From assembly GCA_004335635.1 (NCBI GenBank), contig QAXH01005962.1:1-41991 (forward strand): DNA of 41,991 nt, in the 5' to 3' direction. The translations under genes were made by a program, and so were the position numbers. This stretch comes from Chloromonas sp. AAM2 (Eukaryota > Chlorophyta > Chlorophyceae > Chlamydomonadales > Chlamydomonadaceae). How positions within the stretch are numbered: the first letter of the stretch is position 1; every line of letters begins with the position of its first letter. Below are positions 11,797 to 22,900 of this stretch, piece by piece. The notes under the pieces were generated by a model. The model ran no database searches. It worked only from the letters and a program-made list of their open reading frames with translations, and had not been told where the DNA came from.

Positions 11797-14700
11797 ATGC
11801 AGGTGGTTGCTAGTCGGAGCTCCGCAGGCAGCTGTGCAAGCCGCTCGCCTGCCAGCGGCTGCCCTGTGGTTATTCATACAGTTCCACATGCAAACTCTTA
11901 CTTGAGTAACAACACACGGCCCAATGTGCCAACTGTTTGCATCAGTAGTCTGACCAGGCGGGCCGAAGACATTGGGACTCAGGGCTCGCTCGATGATTTG
12001 CCGAATGGCCAACCAGGTCAGAACATCTCATTGCTGTGGATCAAGGTTTGAGCATAGATCGGAAAAGTGGCATGACGGCTGGGCTGACTTGCCTTTTCCT
12101 TTTGCTGAGGCCGCAGGCCCCGCTGGCAAGCTTAAGCCTCCGCCTCGCACGAGCCTGCGCATGGGACTTCCGAGCAAGGGCCGGATGGCAGAGGACACCA
12201 TGGCGCTTCTGAAGGTGCGGGCATGCTTGCACAGACTTTCGCCTCAGCAAAGCAACTGACCTGTACCAACCAGCAAGAACAGCAAGAACATAATGTAAAT
12301 TGTGCAGCAGTTTGCCACTTTCAATTCATCCATCATGTGCTGCATGCTCCCTTGCTTGCAGGACTCGGCACTGTCTGTGTACAAGCCCAACCCTCGCCAG
12401 TACGTTGCATCCATTCCCCAGGTCAGTTGGCCAATGCTAACAGCATGCAATGCCATACTCTTGTTTGCATGCAAGAACCAGCGGCACGGCATCTGTTTTT
12501 TGGCATCTCTTTGGTGCGAAGCAGATTATTGTTCGGTTTACATGCACATCAGAGGTGTGTGCGAACGCTGTTGGGGCAAGCTCCACCTTGCAAAGCCATC
12601 ATTGAAATGTGCCCGAACGTCAACACAGCCTCCTACCAGCATAGTTAACGCGGCCGGCTGGCGGTCCACCACATGCATTTGCCAGGATGCATGCCAGGGA
12701 CTGTGGCATTGGAACCAAGGCCTAGCCATGCACGGGAGATTGGCATGGGCAAGACTGCATGAACCCACAAACATAACGAACAGCACCTCTGTCAACTGCA
12801 ACCACATTGTGAGACCGCCAAGTCTGACGCTGGATTGTAACCCAGAGTTGCAGGTCTTTGCCATGCATGACCATGTGTCAGTGCCTCTTATGTTCTGATC
12901 ATCCGGGTTGCCGACGGGTCAGTGCTCGCAGGATTGTTCCATGATGTCACCATATGGCTACAATGCATGCTGCTGCATGGCTCCAAGTTGAGTCCGCCGC
13001 CCATTTTGTGCATGCAGACTCCTGGCCTGGGAATGTGGTTCCAGCGAGCCAGTGGCATGTACACAAACCCATGCATGACTCCATGTCACAAAAAGGGAAA
13101 TTACATGACGCAATTCATGATGCGCAGATTCCCGGGCTTGAGGTGTGGTTCCAGCGAGCCAGCGATGTCGTTCGCAAGCTACGCTACGGCGATGTTGATC
13201 TGGGCATCGTGGGCGCTGACATGTTTGCTGAGCTGGCAGATAGCGATCCAGATCTCATCGTGTGCCACGAAGCCTTGGACTTTGGACAGTGCAAGCTGGC
13301 CCTGGGCATTCCTATCACGGGAAAGTGGGCCAACATCGAGACTATTGATCAATTGAAGGCCATGGACTGGTCACCGGAGTCACCACTCAGGGTCGTCACA
13401 GGGTGAGCATATCACAGTACAAGTACATTATAAGAACAGTAGCAGGAGTAGTAAAAGTAATGGTACAAACAGCAGTAGTAACAGTAAACCATGTAGTATA
13501 AGTAAGATAATAACGATGACTAATAAGAAGCGTGATGGTCAGCTTTAATGGGAGAGCCCATGGTACACTGGGCATGGCGTGGCCTGAATTTGGATCAGTC
13601 ACACTCAGCCATGCCTGAGCCATTCAACATGCACTGCATGCCCATGTGCACACTATGTACCGGCACGGCTGTGTCTTGTGCTTGAGCATTCAGAACATTG
13701 CACTCTGCCCCGCATGCCACAAGGTTTTGTCAGGTTTGCAGAACCACCCCACGTGACAGCAGTTGCCAAAGGCTTGTCTTGTCCTCCAAGGAGCGTCACC
13801 TTCAAACCATACCTCACGGACATTGCAAGAGATGATTCTTCGTAACAGTCACTTACTTCTGAGCACATGAATCATTACACTGTGCGGCACGCCATTCACG
13901 GCGATGACTGCTTGCGAGGATTGCTTACAAGGCCAGCCCTCCTTGCATTGCCATCCCTTGCTGCCAGGTACCACAACATCGCCACAAAGTTCTTCCGTGA
14001 GAAGGGCTTTGCCCATGTTGCTCTGCTGAGTGCTGACGGGGCGCTGGAGGCCGCTCCCGCCATGGGCTCAGCAGACATTATTCTGGATCTGGTAAGAGAT
14101 AAGGCGCCAAGGGGATGCAGACGTGCAGAACTGTTTTCAAGAGTTCAATAGTATTGCATAAAATCACCACTGTATCCACATTACATGGCCTATCGCTGTT
14201 CAGTCTGCAGGCCAAACGCGACCTTTGGGTCGCTGCTGTTGTTTGTGCTGCTGCGAACAGGTGTCGACGGGGGTGACCTTGCGTGAGAACAACCTAAGGG
14301 AGATCCGGGGTGGCACTGTGATGGACAGCCAGGGGATTCTGGTGGCCAACAAGAAGTCGCTCCTGGAGAGGCCTGGGCTGCTCAGGGTGAGTGGTGGCTG
14401 ACTACCACCTGTACGATGACCACCATCGTCAGGTATAGGCGCCTGCTATCAAGTGACCTTTCATGTTGTTTCTGTGTTGTTTGGTTCGTGCCAATTTATT
14501 ATGGCAGCTTGTTCATGCCTCGAGCTTGTTCAGCTTGTTCATGCCTCCAGCTTGCACATGCCTATCCTTTACTTGCTTCAGGTTGTTCGTCAGCTGATCA
14601 AGGGCTTGATGATACGTCCATGCTATTCCTTCACTACCTGTTTGTAGTGCGTGCAGTACGTCAGCCTGTTTGATGCCCACCTCAAGGCCGAACCCTTCCT

Positions 14701-15804
14701 GACGTGTGGTGTTGTTCATGCCTGTTATTTTCTGTACTCTTCAGGTTGTTCACGAGCTGATTGAGCGATTTGATGCCCACCTCAAGGCCGAGCAATTCTT
14801 CAGTGTAATTGCCAACATGCGAGGAAGCAGTGAGGAGGACGTCGCAGCACGCTTGCTGCAAGCACCCGGACTGCAGGGGTTGCAGGTGGGAGTCATTACA
14901 GGCCGTGACAGGTTGGTAGAGGCGGTTGCAGGCGGTTGCAGGTGAACAATTCAACGTCTGCCATGACCGTGATCACTTGAGAGGGGGAGACGGAGACGGA
15001 GACGGAGACGGAGATGGAGACGGACCAAAATCGGCCGTCTCCGGTTATCATGGCAATGGCATTGCAAGTCATCACATGGAGCCAGCCACAAAGACAAGAA
15101 GCGTATGCTATGGTATCGCCGACTTTCCGTTGGTCATTGGTTTCTCGCACTGTATGTGAAAGGTAATAATTGTTCACGGTGGAAAACGATGAACGATGCT
15201 AGAAAACATAATGCATTTCACCAAACCCTTTCTTAATCCCTAGTTTTCTGTCACGTGTGCTCTACAGGGCCCATCCATCAGCCATGTCTACAACCTCACA
15301 GACAACAACGGAGGTGGTGTTTCAGCCGCTGCCAAAAACTACTACGCTGCCACTATCTGTGTGCGCAAGAAGCAGCTGTACGGAGCAGTCAAGGCTCTGC
15401 AGAAGGTGAGGCTCATCATCATAATAAGTAATGCAACAAGAGTAATGAGACAAACAGGATAACAGCAATAATAATAATAGTAATAATAATAATAATAATA
15501 ATAATAGTAATGATAACAATATAATAATAATAATAGTACAGTAATAATGGGACTGCGAATGATGGGCTGTGTTCCTCTCATCCAGAGCTGTCATCTTGAC
15601 TGTTATGAACCCCTCATACCCCAGAAGGAAAGGTGGTCTTATGATTTGTGCTTGGAGCCGCGATTCTGCTTGCCCTCCCTGCTTTTGCAGCTCGGCGGCA
15701 GTGGTGTGCTTGTTCAGCCCATGACCTACATCTTCGACGAAGAGCCAGAGCGCTGGCATGCACTGCTCAACAACCTCGGACTGGACGAAAAGGATGTGCT
15801 GTAG
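11797..15804 (+). CDS. hisG: ATP phosphoribosyltransferase, plastid-targeted (9 exons, about 394 aa)
   Basis: Catalyses the first, committed step of histidine synthesis, joining ATP and PRPP; in plants and algae it acts in the plastid and is inhibited by histidine. Exons: 11797-11905 (tentative), 12117-12214, 12362-12421, 13128-13402, 13968-14091, 14261-14386, 14745-14885, 15268-15405, 15691-15804. From exon 2 on the phases are unambiguous. Motifs: [11 protein letters not shown] at the N-lobe, the [13 protein letters not shown] block, the PRPP loop region [14 protein letters not shown] across exons 5-6, and a C-terminal regulatory part ending in [21 protein letters not shown], which marks the long form (HisG-L) that needs no HisZ. 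Exon 1 gives a Ser/Ala/Arg-rich transit peptide starting [13 protein letters not shown] chose donor A|GTAACA at 11905 because it restores phase 1, but this exon is inferred. Introns 3 and 6 contain duplicated exon pieces. Confidence 0.9.
13018..13060 (+). repeat. Degenerate copy of the start of hisG exon 4, inside intron 3
   Basis: GTGGTTCCAGCGAGCCAG and flanking bases here repeat the beginning of exon 4 (13128 onward), 110 bp upstream. The copy keeps its own CAG acceptor at 13015-13017. Splicing there would shift the frame of the protein. Confidence 0.8.
14582..14691 (+). repeat. Partial copies of hisG exon 7, inside intron 6
   Basis: After a CAG at 14579-14581, GTTGTTCGTCAGCTGATCAA repeats the first bases of exon 7 (14745 onward). 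Further on, the 23 bases 14669-14691 match 14769-14791 of exon 7 exactly, 100 bp apart. Between them the frame is broken by a stop, so this is not a usable alternative exon. Confidence 0.85.
14986..15024. repeat. GGAGAC hexanucleotide repeat in hisG intron 7
   Basis: About six near-perfect GGAGAC/GGAGAT units just downstream of exon 7. Confidence 0.9.
15466..15544. repeat. (AAT)n microsatellite in hisG intron 8
   Basis: A long AAT/ATA run with a few AGT interruptions between exons 8 and 9. Confidence 0.95.
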
Positions 15805-16904
15805 GCAGTTTTGACGGTTGTAACAGCTGATACAAGCATGTGACGGGCGATGAAAGGTCATTATGCGCATTCGACTCGAACGACGGTGTGTTCACTCTCT
15901 TGTGTGCTGTCTAGTCGGTGAACGTTTTTCGTTTCGGGCTTTTGGCAGGGTCTCCAGCAGGGTTTGTTTCCTCCGTCAACCGACCGACCCAGTGTGTAGC
16001 AAGGGGATCTCTGTGTACAGCAGCCTTTGCCACTTGTGTACAGTCAGTCTGAGCTGGGCTCCTGTATACGTATGTAAATGTTGGAGCGGCGGCATGATAA
16101 GGCATCGTGACACCTGATGCCGGCATGTGTCGAGCGATCGAGAAAGGGTGCGCAATGCGCATGACTGTGAGCACATGCATGCTGCTTTTGCAGACTGCGT
16201 TTCGGCGCATTCTTTGGTACACACGTACAGTTTCATGCAGCAACAACTGCTTTCACAACTGGATCCACAGCAGGGTGGGCAGCATACCCGGCAACCCAGG
16301 GGCCTGAAGGTGGCAAGATGGAATGTTGTCTGATCATCAGTTCATCACTGTTGCACCTGACCAAACCTGAAGGTGCCTGCGCTGAGCTTGAACTCCAAGG
16401 CAATGTTGGCACATGCCAATGTATGCAACAGAAGAGCCAAAGACAACACCCTGACCCTCCCACCCTGTGTTACTGACAACCTGGGCAGTCAGGTCCAAGT
16501 CAATACCACAAGACCAGAGCAGAGCTAAAACGAAGGTTGTCATCCGTGTTAATACGTGGAGAATGACCAATCCATGAGGCCGAATGTAGGCCGAGAGGCC
16601 AAATGACTGGTTGACGTAATTGGTTGCAAGAAACGTCACCGCCCATCCTGTTCCACGGCCATGTATTCACGACTGGCTTGAGTCTTCTGCAAATTGGATG
16701 ACGTCGATTTCGCCAGGTTGACAGGTTCTCGAACGACCTACGGCACCAGGCGGCACCAGGCGGTTACAAAAAAACGAACCCGTAGTGTAAAATTTGCAGT
16801 TTACCGGCAGCCCGTGAAAAAGAAAATCAGCCGGAACAACCCTGCTGTGTGTGCAACCTTAGCCAAGTGAGACATGTGCTTGCTGCCTGGGCCTGGGTTG
16901 CAGG
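15805..16904. other. Intergenic region hisG to Crinkler-like gene
   Basis: TGTAA words occur about 15 bp and about 270 bp after the hisG stop; the second (near 16073) is the better poly(A) signal. A GGCACCAGGC direct repeat lies near 16741-16767. The exon-1 ATG of the next gene follows directly after a TTGCAGG acceptor-like sequence at 16899-16904, so that gene may have an untranslated first exon here. Confidence 0.5.
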
Positions 16905-19900
16905 ATGGCAGAGAAGATTAGAGTGATCGTTGTGGATGCCAAGGGGAACATCATTACAGTTGAGCCAGAGACCTTCAAGCCTGAGCCACCGAAGACCTGT
17001 GAAGCAATTGTCCAGGAGCTCCAGGCTGCAAAGTACGGCGATGGGCTCCTAAAGGATCAGGACGGTGACACCGTGCTGCGGCATGAGTCAGTGCCAGCTG
17101 GGAACTACCAGTACAAGCTGACAGGTGACTGTTGCTGTGTGCTCTACCCAGCAGCTCAAATATCGCACACACTGCTACCATACCATGGGGCATCGTATGT
17201 GTGCGCGTGCATGTTTGTGTGAGGGATTTCCGGTCAAGGGTTACATGTACCAAGGGTGTGCTCACCCTGTTGCCACTCGTGTAGCACATGTTGCACCGCA
17301 AGCGGCAGTGGAAGGGTTGCATGCGGGCCACTGATATGTTGTGCGCTCGCATCGCATGGGGCTGCATGTGGGGATGTGCATGCTGGTTTTGCATAAGTTG
17401 CGTATCTTGTTGTATGGCTGCTTGTGTGTTGCTCCATGTTGGACAAGAGCACGCATGTGCCCATCCACTGCGCACGCAGCACAGGCACGGTGCTGCAGAA
17501 CAGTTATGCATGCCAGGCATACCGATATGTACACCGCCCATACGCACGGCAGACCCATGCCCGCACGAGCACAGACATAAGATTCATGCCCGGGCATGTG
17601 CCCCATGTCTCAGGCACGGCATCATGCACACGCCCTGCATGCGCCCATATCGCAACATGATATCATGCCTTGTCTGTGTTCTTAGGGTGCATGCCTGCAT
17701 GTATCTTGTTTGCATGAGGGCACGATCACAGTTTAACCCACATCACATGCATGCAGAGCACGTGTGCGTACGCATGCTGACACATGACGTTGATGAGCAA
17801 CATGCCGGCAGCACTGCCTTCTTCCTGCAAGCGATTGTGTCTGTTGCACTGCATTGGAAGGAGCGCATTTAGCCAGCGCCCTTGCTGCATTGTGGTGCCC
17901 ATGTGCAACATGCAGTGTTAGGGCTTATTCAGAACATGAACATGGCTTTGGCGCACGCCACCCTGCTCTGCCAGGCTGCTTGTGCGCATCTGTGGCCACA
18001 ATCCAATGCATGTGTTGCGCATGAGCTGACATGCCGCCAGATGCATGCAAGCACAACTTGACGCGCACAGAGGTCTTTAGTGCACGTGCATGCACATCCG
18101 ATTTGTGTTAGGGCTCGCACAGTGCTGCCTGTGCATGATTGCATGAGGCTGGTTCTGGCATTTCATGTGTGCCTTGCGCTTGGAGCTTGTATCTGGGTTG
18201 AGTTTAGCAGCCATAATGGTGACTTGCGCACTCGCACGTTGTGAGCAGCGCAATGCATGGCACTGCCATGTGTTGATGTATGGGTTGATGTATGTGCTTG
18301 CCTGCATATCTAATCCTATTGTGTGCCGCGCATGCTTTGTTTGCTGAAGGCGGGAGGTCAGCGAGCAGCGGAGGAGGCGGAGAAGGTGGGTATGACACGG
18401 GCAGGGCACAAACACACATCTGACAGCGCCTGCCTTTGCAACATCCTACCTGTATCTGACTGCACGTGGCATTCAAAAATCCTCACAAAGCGCGGCTACA
18501 CAGCGCAGTCATACACGGCCAATACACATTCAGTACATGAGTGCCACGGGCTTTAGCGCGGCAGCTCAGGCTTCTGACTTAACTTTCAGTAAGGGCATGG
18601 AGCAGTGCGCAGCTAAGCGGCATGGCCATGCATGTCCATGCGGACGAAGGCAGGGGCAAGCAGGCTGAGGCGAGTTGGTGGAGCAGGCAGGCACGGGCAT
18701 GCAGTCCGGGGCATGCTGAAGGGGCATGCAGGGGCGGGTAGACAAGGGCATGAACGCACGGGCAGACAGGGGCGTGGCAGGCTGGGTCAAACTGGCGGGG
18801 CAGGCGGGTACGGGCACATAGCCAGGGGCACGCTGGAAGGGGCATGCATGGGCGAGTAGACAGGGGCATGCACGCACGGGCAGGCAGACAGGGGCATGGC
18901 AGGCATGCAGGTGCAGACAGGCACGGGTTTGCTGTCACGTGGGAATGCTGGAACATGTGCATGCAAGTGCATGGGCAGCGTAGCACAGGCAACTGTCCTG
19001 GTAGTATGCATGGAACGTGTTGCATATATGTTTGTGCTAGCACGGCATTAGATAGTTAAGGAAGCATTGCATGGGACGCAGCCAGGAGTCTCTTCCTGTA
19101 TCACAAGAATGTACATGTCCATACAAGGACTGCACATGAAGTATGCATCCACAGCCTTGAAAATCCATGTGTGTTGTATAGCAGGGCATGCGGCCTGTTT
19201 TTGTGGGAGCGTGCCGAAACCCCATACCGTTCTTGTGCCCATTCACTTATCTGTCCCAGCTGCCAATGTAAGGGACTGTTGACACTCCCACTTCACCATG
19301 TGCATGATGTCCTCTGCAGCGAGGCGCACGTATGCAATCATAGGCCTACAGAAGAAGCTGAAGGACTTCACGGCCTCAAGCATCATCACCTTCGACGAAC
19401 TCTCGGGGCACATCAAGCGGCTGTGGCCCTTCTACCAGAATGTGGAGTTTGATGTGTATACAGAGGATGCCGTACAAGCCTCCAACAGGAAGAGGAGCGC
19501 TGGCCGCAAGCCATTGGATGGCAATCAGTTGAACCAGGTCTGGGAGTAGCCATTCTCTACACCTTAGCTTTCGTTCTCTACACTTTAGCTTTCGCTCTCT
19601 AGCCTCAGCTGGGTTGCCAGTATAGATTGCTGTCAATGACAACATCAGCGATGGCAAGGCTTACATGTGATTGCCATGTTCCCGTGCACATTCTGCAGGT
19701 GTGAGACTCTGGCAGGGACCAGAAGGTGTGACCGACTGCAATCAGAGCTGTGCTACGGCTGCTGCTGCTGTGCATGCGTGCAGGATAGATGGCTGCAACA
19801 TCTGATCAGTCTGGTGGCAAGTGCAGAGGTCCGTGTGGTTGTCAAAGCCAAGGGCAAGCCTTTTTCGGAGTACAATGGAATGAGTGACGACCTACTGCGG

Positions 19901-22900
19901 TGAGCTTCTAGGACCTGAGCAATTTGCATCTAGAAATGTGCTTACGGACTGCACCATTACAGTATAAGAAGTATGTACTGATGGGACTGAGGGGACTGCA
20001 GGCCCTTGTACATATACTGCGGTGACTAAACAGACATAAGATGTCTTCCTATTGTTCCCTACACTGGTTGTGCATGCAGCTTTCGTTGGTGCAGCTTTTG
20101 TCCAAGGGCAGCAGCGCTGTTTAGTCATAAGACTACTCGCTATCAAACTTGAGCTCCAGACTGAATGACTTGAAAAACTGTCATAAGAGACTCTTGACTG
20201 CCGCTTTCGAATTTACATTCACGACAGTCGTTGAACTGACAGTCGTTGACAGTCGTTGAACTGACTGTGACTGCAAGGGGAATGTCATGGATTTGCTGGT
20301 GATTGTTACTAGATTGCAACAATCACAACACGGTGTCACAGGGCGATTCTGTTCTGATTGGGTGCTACTCCTGGCAAAAACTGTTTCGCATGGTTGCACT
20401 GTTTCACTGTTTCAGGAAGCTGGTGTACGATCACACTAAGCTGACCCTTGAGTCGGGTAAGCCACTCCTGGACGATGCTGAGTTCGAGCCACCCCCAGAC
20501 TTTGCCCACGGCGATCAGCTGCTGCATTGGGGCGTGACACCACCGCTTCGGCCTGATGCGCTGGCAGCACAGCACAGCACAGCTGTAGGGGCCACCAGCA
20601 CCCAGCATGCCAACTGCCCAGTCTGCTGCACCACGTTCGAGACGGCTGCACCAGGGCAGGACGCACAGGCAGCAGGCAGCAGCATTGGTGGGGCACCTCC
20701 CCCTTTGCACAGCCGGCAGCAGGTGCCCCAACGCGGTGCACAACAGCCAGTCAAGTTCAAGCATCTGATCACAATTCTGGCTCATGCGATGATCTGCTTG
20801 GTGCAGTCACTTGCCTCTGATCGTCCTTTTGAGAAAGTCGTGCACAGGTACGCCGGGCTGCCAAACTGCTTGTTGAGATGCATCTGCCAGCGGCAGCTGG
20901 CGCTGATGCAGAGGGATTAAAAGGCTCTCTGGGAATTTTCAAAGGAATGACGCAAAAGACAGCGACAACCCCAAGATGTTTGACGAATAACCCATTGGAG
21001 ACTTTCATAGAACAGGCGCCTGTTCTTCCAGATGGTACCCGTCACGGATGACGATGGCGAGCAGATCGGCGAAGAGCTGGGCAAGGCGACCAGGTCCAGC
21101 CGTCTGGTGAGCCTGGCGCGCTGCAAGGCGTGTGTGGTCGCGTATGACGATTGTGGCAACCCCTTGCGGCAGCAAGTGGTGCGGGAACAGAAGGATCACG
21201 GCAATTGTCTGCTCTGCACCAAGTACCTGAAGGACATGAAGAAGCGCGCCGATCGTCTGTGTGACAAGTGCCGTGCTGACGGTGCGTTGGAGCTGGAGAC
21301 GCCGATCCGCGACCAGAAGGTGATGCAGACCCTGCTGGAGAAGCCGGTGATTGAGTGCACCGGGTACCATGTGGAGGTCGAGCGGCCCGAGTTCTGGATT
21401 GAGGGCCGTCGCGTTGACTACAAGGTGAACGCTTACAAGAAGCGCTCCGATGGCTCCCGACCGTCCATGCCGACACACATAATGTATCTTGAGCTGGACC
21501 GCGAGCACAACGACATGGCTGACCGTCCCCGGACTCGCACGATCTGCAACTACATGTACGGATTGTGGCGGGAGCACCATGGCAAGCCTACCCATGTCTG
21601 GCAAGCGCTGTTCCGTTACAACCAGAGCGGCCAGTACACGGATTCCCGTGGCGTCGTGTACAAGAAAACCCCGACCCACATCCGCCACCTGGTGCTGCGT
21701 GAGTGGTTCGTCGGGTGGCTGCGTCACACCGAGTGCGCCGGCCCCACCGCGACAAGTGTGAACGGCTATCCTCGTGTCTTCGCGTTGTATCTCTTCTATC
21801 GAAATGTGCGTCTGTGCGTGGAGAACACCGCGCGTGCCTATGGCCCTCCGCAGCTGCCCAGTGGCCACCTGGTGGACTGGAACGGCATGGGCCCGTTCTG
21901 GCGCAAGTCCGCCGAGAGCGTCGATCCCTGCCTGCCGCTGCGTGAGAAGGTGGCTCTCCCGTCCTGGGCTGGCATCGTCCAGGTGAACGATGAGGAGGGC
22001 GGCGAGGCGGCGCAGCCATCGCGATCGCGACTTGGTACACGGTGCTATGTCGGGAGGGCTCGTCGGACCATTTAGTTCTCAGAGTTCTCATGAGAGTTCT
22101 CAAGGTTCTCATGAGTAACACAGTGTAACACACCAAGTGGTTATAGAGTCGATTTCCCCAAGCGTGTCTTGGTGGGCGACTCGGAATGGCTATATGGTCT
22201 TGTCGGCTGCTTCTCAGGCCATGAGGCATAGTCCAAAACATCAGTAGTTCTCTTCAGTTCCCACCATGAGAACTGGGGGGGGCAAAAAGTTGTTATATCT
22301 CTGGGCCCCGCCACATTTTCATTAAAACCAAGCAATGTCACAGTGCAGGCTGCTCATACGGCCTCATATGTCGCTTGAATCGGCGCAGAGACTCAGTGCG
22401 GGCAATGTTATTCAAGAAAAACTATTTTATCGCAAGTGAGCCTGCAGGAATTCAGCAGCTGCTCGCCTGGGCTGCCTGGCCTATGATTCAGGAGGTTAGA
22501 CCGTTCCAAGAGCTCTATGCTTCATGTGTACGCAGGGGCTTCATTGATCTTGTGCTGTCTGGTGCCTTGATGTTGGCCAAGTCCCTTAAGCCCAGGAGCA
22601 GCGGACAACGCCCCTACATGAAAGCGGAGCATGCATTGGCGGGTCCCATGGCATGGGGCAAGGTCGACTACCTGCTGGTGTACCGTGCCCTTGGCATCAT
22701 GGTCGTCGAGGTAAGGTTACTAAGGTGGCAAGCGTGCTGTTGCTCTGTGCCTGCATGAGCTTGCAGCTTTTTGCCTCAGCCTTGCATGGTGCTGTGGGGC
22801 TGATCAGTGCTTGGTTGCACATCTTAGCTTTTAGCACTCCCCTTAGGTCATGTATTGATGGCGTACTGCCTCCCTGGCACACAATCATGATGCAGGCCAA

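Noticed and set aside
14582..14700. Mutually exclusive alternative exon 7 of hisG
   Set aside because: The copy has an in-frame stop and lost its middle part, so it cannot replace exon 7.
21005..21868. 287-codon minus-strand frame antisense to the nested ORF
   Set aside because: It is the shadow of the GC3-rich plus-strand frame, and its residues show no family motif.
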